Origin: an uncultured Eubacteriales bacterium
Lineage (GTDB): Bacteria > Bacillota > Clostridia > Oscillospirales > Oscillospiraceae
Length of the DNA stretch: 17,978 nt
Direction: 5' to 3'
NCBI GenBank assembly: GCA_900548615.1
Contig: URKW01000039.1
Coordinates: 1 to 17,978, forward strand
Each line of letters begins with the position of its first letter. The stretch's first letter is position 1. Of the stretch, positions 1-7,478 are shown piece after piece. Below the pieces are notes generated by a model. That model was not told the DNA's origin. It ran no database searches and saw only the letters and a program-made list of their open reading frames with translations. Made by a program: the position numbers and the translations under genes.

Positions 1-21
1 AGGTTCCTTCCGGTGCTTTTG

Positions 22-51
22 CCTACTTTTGTCACTGTTGACAAAAGTAGG
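22..51. repeat. Perfect 12 bp inverted repeat in upstream intergenic DNA
   Basis: CCTACTTTTGTC (22-33) and its exact complement GACAAAAGTAGG (40-51) flank a 6 nt loop. A second GC-rich snapback (GGAGC, gaa, GCTC) follows at about 59-75. No gene is visible in 1-239. The stem lies upstream of the first promoter, so it could end transcription entering from outside the window, or be a fragment of a dispersed intergenic repeat. No second copy occurs in this window, so the repeat interpretation is inference. Confidence 0.6.
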
Positions 52-103
52 TCGCTCCGGGGAGCGAAGCTCTCCGCAAACCTCGGTATCAAAAAAATTC
101 TTC

Positions 104-132
104 TTGTCATATGGGGAAAAGTGTGGTACACT
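104..132 (+). promoter_or_regulatory. Sigma-A type promoter for the ABC importer operon
   Basis: TTGTCA (104-109; 5 of 6 matches to TTGACA), a 17 bp spacer, then TACACT (127-132) with a TG dinucleotide one base upstream (124-125), an extended -10. Transcription would start near 138, leaving a leader of about 100 nt. That leader has a CCCCG/CGGGG snapback (204-208 with 219-223) just before the ribosome binding site. A TTGACA at 171-176 has only a poor -10 partner and is the weaker candidate. Confidence 0.6.
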
Positions 133-239
133 GCCCTTTGAGCCTGCACTTTTCGCGGGACTCAGACCCATTGACAATTGAATAAGGAAACCATTATTTC
201 TGTCCCCGTGGAAGGACGCGGGGAGAAAAGGAGAAGAAC

Positions 240-1775
240 ATGAAGAAACTGGTATCTCTTTTCCTGTCGCTGGTAATGGTAGGCGCTGTACTCTGCGGAT
301 GCGGAGGCGGCAGCAGCCAGGGCGACGAAGGAAGTAACGGAGTACAAAACGAGCGAAAAGCCAACAACGAGATCGTTGTGGCCATCGCTCAGGACCTGGA
401 AGACAGTCTTGACCCCCACGCGTCAGCGGCGGCAGGAACCAGAGAGGTCTTATTCAACGTTTACGAGGGCCTGGTGAAAACCGGCCCCGATGGTGAATTG
501 ATCCCCGCGGTAGCCGAACGCTACGACATTTCGGACGATGGACTGGTTTACACCTTCACCCTGCGTGAGGGCGTGAAGTTCCACAATGGCGATCCGGTAA
601 CGGCGGAGGATGTGATCTATTCTATCAACCGCTGCGCCGGCAATTCCGGGGATTCCGCCCTGGTGTCGGCGCTTTCTGCTATTCAGGATCTGAAGGCGAC
701 GGACGAGCGCACCGTGACCTTCCGTCTGGAGCAGCCCGACATGGAGCTGATCTACTTCCTGACGGCGGCCATCATTCCCCAGAGCAGCGAGGGTCAGACC
801 GGCTTCATCCCCGGCACCGGCCCCTTCCAACTGGTGTCCCGCTCTCCCCAGGAGAACATCATCATGGAGCGCTTTGACGACTATTGGGGCACTCCCGCCA
901 AGGTCAGCAAGGTAACGTATCAGATCTATGAGGATTCTACCGCGCTGATGATGGCTCTGAAGGGCGGCAGCGTGGATATCTGCGCCCACCTGACCAGCGC
1001 ACAGACCGCTCAGCTGGGCGACGACTTCACCGTTGCCGAGGGCACCATGAATCTGGTGCAGGCGGTGTATCTCAACAACGCCAGAGCACCCTTTGACAAC
1101 GAAAAGGTACGGCAGGCCATGAGCTACGCCATCAACCGTCAGGAGATCATGGACATTATGGCTGACGGCCACGGCACCGCCGTGGGCAGCAGCATCTATC
1201 CCAAGCTGACCAAGTACTTCCTGCCGGAGCTGGTGGACTACTACAGCTATGATCCCGCCAAGGGCAAGGAGCTGCTGGCCGAGGCCGGCTATCCTGACGG
1301 CTTTGACATGACCATCGCCGTGTCCTCCAACTACCAGCCCCATATGGACACTGCCGAGGTAGTGGTGCAGCAGCTGGCCGCCATCGGCATCCGGGCCACG
1401 GTGCAGCCGGTGGACGCCACCACGTGGTATAACGACGTGTATGTGGGCCGCCAGTTCGACGCCACCATCACCGGCCTTGACGCCAAGAATATCACCGCCC
1501 GTGCCATGCTGGAGCGCTTTGTCTCCGACAACGGCAAGAACTTTGTCAACTACAATAACCCGGCCTATGACGAGCTGTACGTCAAGGCTCGCGCCTGTGC
1601 CGACGACGCGGAGCAGACCGCCCTCTACCAGCAGATGGAGACCATGCTGACCGAGACCGCCGCCAACCTGTACCTGCAGGATATGGCGGATCTGGTGGCG
1701 ATCCACTCCGGCCTGACGGGCTATACTTTCTATCCCATCTATGCGCAGGATCTGAGCACGGTGGGCTGGGAGTAA
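240..1775 (+). CDS. Family-5 ABC substrate-binding lipoprotein (peptide/nickel type)
   Basis: This is the extracellular binding protein of a peptide/nickel-type ABC importer, 511 aa, a usual length for SBP family 5. Residues 1-20 form a lipoprotein signal: KK, a hydrophobic stretch, then lipobox L18-C19-G20-C21, with C21 the predicted lipidated cysteine. A Gly/Ser-rich linker follows. The family-5 signature is clear at about 90-131 (AERYDISDDGLVYTFTLREG, then FHNGDPVTAEDV). The start is fixed by AAGGAG at 228-233, six bases before ATG. It heads an operon with two permease and two ATPase genes, although a hairpin-rich spacer of about 200 bp separates it from them. The ligand cannot be read from sequence: oligopeptides, nickel chelates and other small solutes are all bound by this family. 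Confidence 0.9.
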   Translation: MKKLVSLFLSLVMVGAVLCGCGGGSSQGDEGSNGVQNERKANNEIVVAIAQDLEDSLDPHASAAAGTREVLFNVYEGLVKTGPDGELIPAVAERYDISDDGLVYTFTLREGVKFHNGDPVTAEDVIYSINRCAGNSGDSALVSALSAIQDLKATDERTVTFRLEQPDMELIYFLTAAIIPQSSEGQTGFIPGTGPFQLVSRSPQENIIMERFDDYWGTPAKVSKVTYQIYEDSTALMMALKGGSVDICAHLTSAQTAQLGDDFTVAEGTMNLVQAVYLNNARAPFDNEKVRQAMSYAINRQEIMDIMADGHGTAVGSSIYPKLTKYFLPELVDYYSYDPAKGKELLAEAGYPDGFDMTIAVSSNYQPHMDTAEVVVQQLAAIGIRATVQPVDATTWYNDVYVGRQFDATITGLDAKNITARAMLERFVSDNGKNFVNYNNPAYDELYVKARACADDAEQTALYQQMETMLTETAANLYLQDMADLVAIHSGLTGYTFYPIYAQDLSTVGWE

Positions 1776-1782
1776 AAAGTAC

Positions 1783-1929
1783 TGGCATGAAATCTGACGA
1801 TTTCATTGCCAAATGGGATTACGGTCGCTGCGCGCGTCCTGCGGACACACTGGCGACCGAGAAGAATTTTTCTGACGCACATGTCGGCAGAAAAATGATT
1901 CGATTTTTTCGCGGCGTCCGCGCCGCGAA
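1783..1929. repeat. Cluster of four hairpins inside the importer operon
   Basis: The spacer between the binding-protein stop (1775) and the first permease holds four consecutive inverted repeats. Hairpin A has arms 1783-1794 and 1799-1811, a TGAC loop and one bulged T. Hairpin B has outer arms CGGTCGC (1822-1828) and GCGACCG (1853-1859) and an inner GTCC-tgc-GGAC. Hairpin C has arms 1866-1874 and 1888-1896 (ATTTTTCTG/CAGAAAAAT). Hairpin D has TTCGCGGCG (1908-1916) and CGCCGCGAA (1921-1929). Hairpin A recurs at 13095-13123 with compensatory changes, which marks it as a dispersed repeat module. No convincing ORF is present. The cluster may lower expression of the membrane and ATPase genes relative to the binding protein, or stabilise the upstream message; this is inference. 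Confidence 0.7.
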
Positions 1930-1976
1930 CTCTGCGAGGCTTTATCTAACCAAACAAGACGAAAGAGATGATGACC

Positions 1977-2918
1977 ATGAAAAACATCGTGAAGAAGATC
2001 GGAATGATGCTTTTGACCATGGTCATCGTCTCTTTCTTCGCGTTTCTGGCGTTCCAGATCATCCCCGGCGACCCCACCACCAAGCTGCTGGGCAGCGACG
2101 CCACCGCCGAAGCGGTGGCGGCTCTCCGGGCGGAGTTGGGGCTGGATCGTCCCTTTTTCACCCGCTATTTCGAGTGGATGCTGAACGCTCTGCGGGGCGA
2201 TTTCGGCACGTCCTATGTGTACGCCATGCCGGTTGCGTCGCTGCTGCACGGCAAGCTGGGTGTCACCGCATTGCTGACGGCCATCGCCTTTGTGCTGATC
2301 GTGGCGGTGTCGCTGCCGGTGGGGCTGTTCGCCGCGTCCCGTCAGGGCGGCTGGCTGGATCGCGCCCTGACGGTGCTGGGTCAGGTGGTCATGGCGGTGC
2401 CGCCCTTTGTGGTGGGCATTCTGCTGACGCTGCTGTGCGGCCTTGTGCTGCGGTGGTTCGACCCCGGCGCGTTTATCTCCCCGGACCAGAGCTTCTGGCG
2501 CAGCGTGGGCTATCTGATCTATCCGGCGGTAGCCATCGCCCTGCCCCGCATTGCCATGACGGTGCGGATGCTGAAAAGCTCCATCGTGGGCGAGCTGAAC
2601 AAGGATTACGTCCGCACCGCCTACAGCCGGGGCAACTCGCCCCGCACCGCCCTGTACCGTCACGTGCTGCGCAACGCCGTGGTGCCAACGGTGGCGTTCC
2701 TCGCCATGACGGTGGCGGACATCGTGGCCGGCAGCGTCATTATCGAGCAGGTCTTTGCCATCCCCGGCATCGGCCGCCTGCTGCTGACCTCCATCGCCAA
2801 CCGGGACTTCCCGGTGGTGCAGGCCATTGTGGTGATCCTGGCGCTGTGGGTGGTGCTGGTGAACTGCCTGGCCGATATCCTCAACCAGCGGCTGGATCCC
2901 CGGCTGCGGCTGCAATAA
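1977..2918 (+). CDS. DppB-type ABC importer permease
   Basis: This is an inner-membrane permease of the DppB/OppB/NikB class, 313 aa from the chosen start. The N-terminal helix (about 7-28) is followed by the family IIPGDP motif and a LGLDRPFFTRYFEW segment, then about five more membrane segments. The cytoplasmic coupling (EAA) loop is visible around DYVRTAYSRGNSPRTALYRH, and the typical EQVFAIPGIGRLL follows. Three in-frame ATGs occur at 1968, 1971 and 1977. The only weak Shine-Dalgarno (AAGAG, 1963-1967) is spaced properly for 1977, giving MKNIVKK as the N-terminus. It pairs with the permease gene that begins 12 bases downstream to form the transmembrane pore. Its poor ribosome binding site contrasts with the strong one of the binding protein. 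Confidence 0.9.
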   Translation: MKNIVKKIGMMLLTMVIVSFFAFLAFQIIPGDPTTKLLGSDATAEAVAALRAELGLDRPFFTRYFEWMLNALRGDFGTSYVYAMPVASLLHGKLGVTALLTAIAFVLIVAVSLPVGLFAASRQGGWLDRALTVLGQVVMAVPPFVVGILLTLLCGLVLRWFDPGAFISPDQSFWRSVGYLIYPAVAIALPRIAMTVRMLKSSIVGELNKDYVRTAYSRGNSPRTALYRHVLRNAVVPTVAFLAMTVADIVAGSVIIEQVFAIPGIGRLLLTSIANRDFPVVQAIVVILALWVVLVNCLADILNQRLDPRLRLQ

Positions 2919-2930
2919 GGAGGGACGCGC

Positions 2931-3734
2931 ATGCTGCTGCAAAAGAAAAATACGTCCTTCCGCATCGGCCTGACCATCGCCGTTATCATGGCGGCTCTGG
3001 CGCTGATTGGCTATGTCTGGACGCCCTATGACCCGGTGGCCATCGTGGGCAGCCAGAAATTCCTGCCGCCCTCCCTGCACCACCTGTTCGGTACCGACAA
3101 CTTTGGCCGGGATATCTTCAGCCGGGTGATGGCGGGCATGGGGACGACCTTCTTCATCTCTCTGTGTACCGTGGTCATCGGCGGCGCGGTGGGGACGCTG
3201 GTGGGCGCCTTTACCGGCTACTTCGGCGGCGTGGCGGACGAGGTGCTGATGCGGGTCAACGATGCGCTGACGGCCTTTCCCAACATCCTGCTGGCGCTGG
3301 TGTTCATCGCCATGCTGGGCTTTGGTAAATACAATGTGATCCTGGCGCTGGGTGTGGCCTTCATTCCCAGCTTTGCCAGAGTGGTGCGGGCGGAGTTTGC
3401 CCGCCACCGCTCCATGAACTATGTCAAATCTGCCCGATTGATGGGAGCCTCCCATCTGCGGATCATCTTCCGGCACATTCTGCCCAACACATGGGACGTG
3501 CTGCTGCCGGCGCTGGTCATCGGGTTTAACAACGCCGTGCTGGCGGAGGCCAGCATGAGCTATCTGGGCATCGGCGTGGCGCCGCCTGATATCTCGTTGG
3601 GCTACATGCTGTCCGAATCCCAGAGCTATATGATAAAGGCCCCCTGGTACGTGCTGTGTACCGGCCTTGTGATCGTGCTGCTGATCTTAGGCGTCAGCAT
3701 GATGGGCGACGGGCTGGAAAAAGGGGGTGCGTGA
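2931..3734 (+). CDS. DppC-type ABC importer permease
   Basis: This is the second transmembrane subunit, DppC/OppC/NikC class, 267 aa. An N-terminal helix (about 11-29) precedes the diagnostic HLFGTDNFGRDIFSRVMAG at about 51-69, followed by five membrane segments. The EAA loop is present as NYVKSARLMGASHLRIIFRH, ahead of the usual SYLGIGVAPP segment. GGAGG shortly before ATG 2931 supports the start. It follows the DppB-type gene by 12 bases, and its TGA stop is two bases before the next ATG, so translation is probably coupled. The length is normal to slightly short for the family. Confidence 0.92.
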   Translation: MLLQKKNTSFRIGLTIAVIMAALALIGYVWTPYDPVAIVGSQKFLPPSLHHLFGTDNFGRDIFSRVMAGMGTTFFISLCTVVIGGAVGTLVGAFTGYFGGVADEVLMRVNDALTAFPNILLALVFIAMLGFGKYNVILALGVAFIPSFARVVRAEFARHRSMNYVKSARLMGASHLRIIFRHILPNTWDVLLPALVIGFNNAVLAEASMSYLGIGVAPPDISLGYMLSESQSYMIKAPWYVLCTGLVIVLLILGVSMMGDGLEKGGA

Positions 3735-3736
3735 CC

Positions 3737-4531
3737 ATGCTGGAGATCAAGGATCTTCGGGTGCGGTTCCATGGCGCCGACCACGACGCCGTGCGGGGCA
3801 TTGACCTGACGGTGGCCGACGGCGAGATCATGGGTCTGGTGGGCGAGAGCGGCAGCGGCAAGACCGTGACCGCCATGGTGGTGTCCGGCCTGATGCCCCA
3901 TGACCGGGCGGATGTGTCCGGGCAGGTGCTGCTGGACGGCAAGGAGCTGCTGGCGCTGACCCCGGCCCAGATGCGCAAGCGGCAGGGCTGCGCCATTTCC
4001 GTGGTGTTTCAGGAGCCTATGAGCGCCATGAACCCTGTTATGCGCATCGGCCCTCAGGTGGAGGAAGCCCTGCGGGTACACACCGACCTGTCGGCGCAGG
4101 AGCGGCGGCAGCGGGCCTTGCAGGCCCTGCGGGACGTTGACCTGCCCAACGCGGAGGAGGTCTATCAGAAGTACCCCCATCAGATGTCCGGCGGTATGCT
4201 CCAGCGGGCTATGATCGCCGCCGCCATTATCTCCCGGCCCAAGCTGCTGCTGGCGGACGAGCCCACCACGGCGCTGGATGTGACCATTCAGGCCCAGATT
4301 CTGGAGCTGCTGCGGCGGCTGAATCGGGAAATGGGCATGTCCATCCTGTTTATCTCCCACAACCTGAACGTGGTGCGCAAGCTGTGCACCCGCGTGGCGG
4401 TGATGGAAAAGGGACTCATCGTGGAAACCGGCGATACCCAGCAGGTGTTCTACGATCCCCGGGCGGATTATACCAGACGGCTCATTGCCGCCATACCCAC
4501 GAGGAAGAAGCTATGCGAGAAACGGTATTAG
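3737..4531 (+). CDS. DppD-type ABC importer ATPase (short form)
   Basis: This ATP-binding subunit, 264 aa, energises the importer. Visible motifs are Walker A GESGSGKT (36-43), Q-loop Q92, signature MSGGM (150-154), Walker B LLLADE (170-175) and switch H208. The open frame extends upstream to 3656, but ATG 3737, two bases after the permease stop, gives the family N-terminus MLEIKDLRV and is chosen. At 264 aa it lacks the C-terminal oligopeptide-specific extension of DppD/OppD (usually about 320-335 aa), so in size it is closer to NikD. That is suggestive, not proof, of a nickel or other non-peptide substrate. The gene overlaps the next ATPase gene by 19 bases. Confidence 0.9.
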   Translation: MLEIKDLRVRFHGADHDAVRGIDLTVADGEIMGLVGESGSGKTVTAMVVSGLMPHDRADVSGQVLLDGKELLALTPAQMRKRQGCAISVVFQEPMSAMNPVMRIGPQVEEALRVHTDLSAQERRQRALQALRDVDLPNAEEVYQKYPHQMSGGMLQRAMIAAAIISRPKLLLADEPTTALDVTIQAQILELLRRLNREMGMSILFISHNLNVVRKLCTRVAVMEKGLIVETGDTQQVFYDPRADYTRRLIAAIPTRKKLCEKRY

Positions 4532-5241
4532 AGGTCAACGACCTGAATGTGTGGTACAGAAGCGGCACAGGCCTGCGCAAGCGGCGGCATCAGGTGCTGC
4601 ACGACGTGAGCTTTACCCTGTACCGGGGCGAGATACTGGGACTGGTGGGGGAGAGCGGCAGCGGCAAATCCACGCTGGCCCGCGCTGTGCTGGGCATGGA
4701 GAGCGATGTGACCGGCACGGTGACGCACCACACCAAGCGGCCCCAGATGGTGTTTCAGGATCCGGCGGGCAGCCTGAACCCCGCCTTTACCGTGGGCAGA
4801 GCGCTGGCCGAGCCGCTGTATATCTACGGCAAGTACGACAAGGCCGGCGTGGAGCGCCGGGTGCGGGACACCATGGCGCTGGTGGGACTGGACGAGAGCT
4901 ACTATGACCGCTATCCCCACGAGCTGTCCGGCGGACAGAAGCAGCGGGTGTGCATCGGCGCGGCGCTGATCCAGAAGCCGGGGCTGATCGTGGCGGACGA
5001 GGCGGTGTCGGCGCTGGATGTGACCATTCAGGCCCAGATTTTGCAGCTGATTGCCCAGCTGCGGCAGGAGTTCGGCATCTCCTACCTGTTCATCTCCCAC
5101 GACCTCAATGTGGTGTATGAGATCTGCGACCGGTGCCTTGTGATGAAGGATGGCCGCATCGTGGAGCAGGGCACGGTGGACGAGCTGTACGACCACCCTC
5201 AGGCGGAATATACGAAACAATTATTAAAAGCAGCGGAGTGA
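4513..5241 (+). CDS. DppF-type ABC importer ATPase (short form)
   Basis: This is the second ATPase of the importer, 242 aa, expected to heterodimerise with the preceding one. It has Walker A GESGSGKST (46-54), Q82, signature LSGGQ (138-142), Walker B LIVADE (158-163) and switch H196. GAGGAAG (4501-4507) before ATG 4513 supports this start over the longer upstream frame. The start lies inside the previous gene. Like its partner it stops soon after the nucleotide-binding domain and lacks the C-terminal oligo-HPY extension, again resembling NikE-size proteins. The catalytic glutamate is present, so both ATP sites should be active. Confidence 0.9.
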   Translation: MRETVLEVNDLNVWYRSGTGLRKRRHQVLHDVSFTLYRGEILGLVGESGSGKSTLARAVLGMESDVTGTVTHHTKRPQMVFQDPAGSLNPAFTVGRALAEPLYIYGKYDKAGVERRVRDTMALVGLDESYYDRYPHELSGGQKQRVCIGAALIQKPGLIVADEAVSALDVTIQAQILQLIAQLRQEFGISYLFISHDLNVVYEICDRCLVMKDGRIVEQGTVDELYDHPQAEYTKQLLKAAE

Positions 5242-5247
5242 TAACAT

Positions 5248-5667
5248 ATGACAGACGAAAGAAAGCAGCAACTATTGAATCTGGCGCTGGACAGCGAGCC
5301 CTTTGACGTGCACAACCACGTGAAGATCGTGGCCGTGGACGACGGCTGGGCGCAGGTGGAGGTGGAGATCCACCCCGAGACGCTGAACCGCTGGGGCACC
5401 CCCCACGGCGGCATTCTGTTTACCCTGTCGGACGTGGCCTGCGGCATGGCCATCCTGACCACGCGGATGGAGGCCTGCGTCACCGTCAGCGGCACCATCG
5501 ACTGTGTCAACGCCGGGCCTGCCTCCGGCAAGCTCATCGCCACCGGACGGGTGCAGAAGGCGGGCGGCAAGCTGGTTTTCTGCGATTCCGAGATTCGTGA
5601 CGAAACCGGCAAGCTCATCACCACCGGCCACACCGTGATGTACTTCACCGGCAAGCAGCTGGCATGA
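5248..5667 (+). CDS. PaaI-like hotdog-fold thioesterase
   Basis: This is a small single-domain hotdog protein of 139 aa, the normal size for the PaaI/YbgC group, which hydrolyses acyl-CoA thioesters in the cytoplasm. The signature is NRWGTPHGGILFTLSDVACG (47-66): the HGG motif (53-55) and D62 lie where PaaI enzymes place the active-site glycines and catalytic aspartate. GGAG at 5235-5238 precedes ATG 5248. It starts six bases after the importer ATPase stop and its own stop overlaps the next start by 4 bases, so it is translated with the importer operon. The acyl substrate is unknown. The link with an importer suggests processing of an imported or derived acyl compound, but this is inference. 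Confidence 0.85.
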   Translation: MTDERKQQLLNLALDSEPFDVHNHVKIVAVDDGWAQVEVEIHPETLNRWGTPHGGILFTLSDVACGMAILTTRMEACVTVSGTIDCVNAGPASGKLIATGRVQKAGGKLVFCDSEIRDETGKLITTGHTVMYFTGKQLA

Positions 5668-6752
5668 AGGCGTTTGCCCGGAGATACCGGGGCTATCTGT
5701 GGTGGCTGGCGGGGTTGGCAGTGTTTTTCGCCGCCTACTTCTCTTTCAGAAACAGCCGCACGGCCATGAACTGGCTGTGTGGCCGGATCGTTCTGCCCTT
5801 TGAGCAGGCGGTAGGCCGCCTGTGCGGCCTGACCTCCGTCTCCGTGGCGGAGGTGCTGATTTTATCGGGTATCTATATCGTTATCTTCTATCTGGCGTGG
5901 CAGCTGCGGTGCCTGCTGACCCGACCCCATAAGGGGCGGCGGCTGTGCCGCGTGGGCCTGACGGCGCTGTGTACGGCGCTGAGCGTTTACGCGGGCTTCT
6001 GCCTGCTGTGGGGCGTGTTCTACGGAGCCGACAGCTTTCAGGACAGGAGCGGACTGACGGCACGGGGCGGCACGGTAGAGGAGCTGGCGGCGCTGACGGA
6101 GCGCTTTGCCGAAAAGGTATCCGCTCTCAGCAATCAGATACAGCGGGACGAAAACGGCTGCTTCGCCGTGCCCCGCAGCGCCATTTTTGCCGACGCCATG
6201 ACCGCCTATGACGGCGTGGTGGAGGAGTTCGACTGCCTGAAAAAGCCCAATGCCGCCCCGAAAGCCTTTGTTTCCTCGCGGGGCATGAGCTATCTGGACT
6301 TCAGCGGCTTTTACTTCCCCTTTACAGGCGAGGCCAACCTCAATGACGAAAGCCCTGCCTGCTATCTGCCCGCCAACATCTGTCACGAGCTGGCGCACCA
6401 GCAGGGCATCGCCACCGAGCAGGAGTGCAACTTCGTGGGCATTCTGGCGGCCATCACGGCGGAAAGCCCCGCCTACCAGTACTCCGGCTATCTCATGGGC
6501 TATGTTCATCTGGCCAACGCCCTGTACCGGGCGGCGCCTGAGACGTGGCAGACCCTCCGGGACAGTCTGCCGGACACGGTGCGGGCCGACCTGCGGCAGA
6601 ACAGCGCCTATTGGGCGCAGTTCGACGGGCTGGTGAACACCGCCGCCACCAAGGTGTACGACGGCTTCCTCAAGTCCAACGGCCTAACCGACGGCGTACA
6701 GAACTACGGCACGGTGGTGGATCTGCTGCTGGCGTATTTTGACGGAAAATAA
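5664..6752 (+). CDS. DUF3810-type membrane protein with HExxH zinc motif
   Basis: This is a 362 aa membrane protein matching what I recall of the DUF3810 family. Three hydrophobic segments occupy about 10-28, 60-80 and 98-119, followed by a large soluble region. Residues 241-245 are HELAH (HExxH), continuing QQGIATEQECNF, where E252 or E254 could be a third zinc ligand; this is the layout of a gluzincin-like metallopeptidase. No function is established for the family to my knowledge. Its ATG overlaps the thioesterase stop (ATGA, 5664-5667), placing it last in the importer operon, and a strong terminator follows directly. A role in cell-envelope or peptide processing would fit but is not shown by the sequence. 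Confidence 0.78.
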   Translation: MKAFARRYRGYLWWLAGLAVFFAAYFSFRNSRTAMNWLCGRIVLPFEQAVGRLCGLTSVSVAEVLILSGIYIVIFYLAWQLRCLLTRPHKGRRLCRVGLTALCTALSVYAGFCLLWGVFYGADSFQDRSGLTARGGTVEELAALTERFAEKVSALSNQIQRDENGCFAVPRSAIFADAMTAYDGVVEEFDCLKKPNAAPKAFVSSRGMSYLDFSGFYFPFTGEANLNDESPACYLPANICHELAHQQGIATEQECNFVGILAAITAESPAYQYSGYLMGYVHLANALYRAAPETWQTLRDSLPDTVRADLRQNSAYWAQFDGLVNTAATKVYDGFLKSNGLTDGVQNYGTVVDLLLAYFDGK

Positions 6753-6757
6753 AAAAC

Positions 6758-6795
6758 AAAAAGACGAGGCTGCGGACATCAGCCTCGTCTTTTTT
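6758..6795 (+). terminator. Intrinsic terminator of the importer operon
   Basis: A perfect 15 bp stem (arm AAAAAGACGAGGCTG, 6758-6772, with complement 6780-6794) has a 7 nt loop and ends in a run of six T. The A-rich 5' arm also gives a T-tract on the minus strand. It begins five bases after the DUF3810 stop. Confidence 0.92.
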
Positions 6796-6799
6796 CATG

Positions 6800-6960
6800 A
6801 AAGGAGAGAGAATAACAATGTAAAACATTTTCTTTGGCTGATACTACTATACATCCAGTGGGGGCCGCTGTCAACGACTATGACAAAGAATTCACAAATT
6901 GTTCACAGGGGTACGGCTTGCTGCCTCTTGACGATTAAAAATGGTTGTGGTAGTATTTAG
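6800..6960 (+). pseudogene. Start-stop ORF (ATG-TAA) with strong RBS; possible decayed small gene
   Basis: After the terminator, AAAGGAG (6800-6806) is followed 11 bases later by ATG (6818-6820) and at once by TAA (6821-6823). If the TA after ATG is treated as a 2 bp insertion, a frame of about 46 codons opens to TAG at 6958-6960. It would begin MKHFLWLILLYI, a hydrophobic N-terminus. No homology is recognised. It may be a frameshifted small-protein gene, a start-stop regulatory element, or chance. The rest of 6824-6927 shows no other feature. Confidence 0.2.
6928..6956 (+). promoter_or_regulatory. Promoter of the MarR-ABC exporter operon
   Basis: TTGACG (6928-6933), a 17 bp spacer, then TAGTAT (6951-6956) preceded by TGG, an extended -10. 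The predicted transcription start (about 6963) falls in the first operator palindrome, so repression by occlusion is expected. Confidence 0.65.
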
Positions 6961-6984
6961 CATACTAATTTTTAGCATGCTAAA
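6957..6984. promoter_or_regulatory. Two tandem palindromic operators, probably for the MarR protein
   Basis: TTAGCATACTAA (6957-6968, one mismatch from a palindrome) and TTAGCATGCTAA (6972-6983, a perfect palindrome, extendable to TTTAGCATGCTAAA at 6971-6984) are 15 bp apart start to start. They abut the -10 and cover the predicted start of transcription. AT-rich palindromes of this size upstream of their own gene are typical MarR sites, so autoregulation that also controls the exporter is inferred. Confidence 0.7.
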
Positions 6985-7019
6985 TATTAAAAATATGATC
7001 CACAAAAGGAGGGAATGCT

Positions 7020-7478
7020 ATGGCATGCCGCGATATCCATGAGGTAAGGCATCTGGGCGTGCTGATGGGCTACTGCGACCACCAGATGCACCGGCTGATG
7101 ACGAAAAAGCTGCGGCAGTATGACGTATCTCCCATGCAGTGCCGGACGCTGACCTATTTGCAGGAGGCGGAGGGACAGGTGAACCAGCGGATGCTGGAGC
7201 AGCACCTGATGGTAAAGCCCTCCACCGCCAGCGGCATCGTGGGCCGGTTGGAGGAGAAGGGGCTGGTGCGCCGCCAGACCAGCGACAGCGACGGCCGCTG
7301 CCGCATTCTGGCGCTGACCGACAGCGGGCGGCAGTTTTACCGGCAGTTTCTCGCCATTGCCGAGCAGGTGAACCAACAGGCGGCGCAGGGCTTTTCCCCG
7401 GAGGAGCGGGACACGCTGCGCCAGCTGCTGCTGCGTCTGGCGGATAATCTCAGCGAAACACAGGAGGACACAGAATGA
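7020..7478 (+). CDS. MarR-family transcriptional regulator
   Basis: This is a 152 aa winged-helix regulator of MarR size. The helix-turn-helix lies at about 55-80, with recognition helix around KPSTASGIVGRLEEKGLV, and the wing follows at 88-94 with the family D-x-R-type turn (DSDGRCR). Flanking helices at both ends form the dimer interface. AAAAGGAGGG shortly before ATG 7020 is a strong ribosome binding site. It is the first gene of the exporter operon, its stop overlaps the next start (ATGA), and two palindromic operators overlap its promoter. By analogy with MarR-ABC-ABC operons it should repress the exporter until a ligand, perhaps an exported drug, binds. The ligand is unknown. Confidence 0.92.
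   Translation: MACRDIHEVRHLGVLMGYCDHQMHRLMTKKLRQYDVSPMQCRTLTYLQEAEGQVNQRMLEQHLMVKPSTASGIVGRLEEKGLVRRQTSDSDGRCRILALTDSGRQFYRQFLAIAEQVNQQAAQGFSPEERDTLRQLLLRLADNLSETQEDTE

Noticed and set aside
171..199. TTGACA at 171-176 as the main promoter of the importer operon
   Set aside because: The best -10 at 17 bp spacing is TTATTT, a poor match; the upstream TTGTCA/TACACT pair with extended -10 is better.
1787..3031. Plus-strand frame of 414 codons overlapping the DppB-type gene
   Set aside because: Out-of-frame, Arg/Gly-rich translation of the permease gene and hairpin spacer; the permease frame has clear family motifs.
1803..3476. Long minus-strand frame (557 codons) opposite the permeases
   Set aside because: Shadow of GC-rich codon bias opposite two well-recognised permease genes; the His/Gln/Gly-rich product looks like no protein family.
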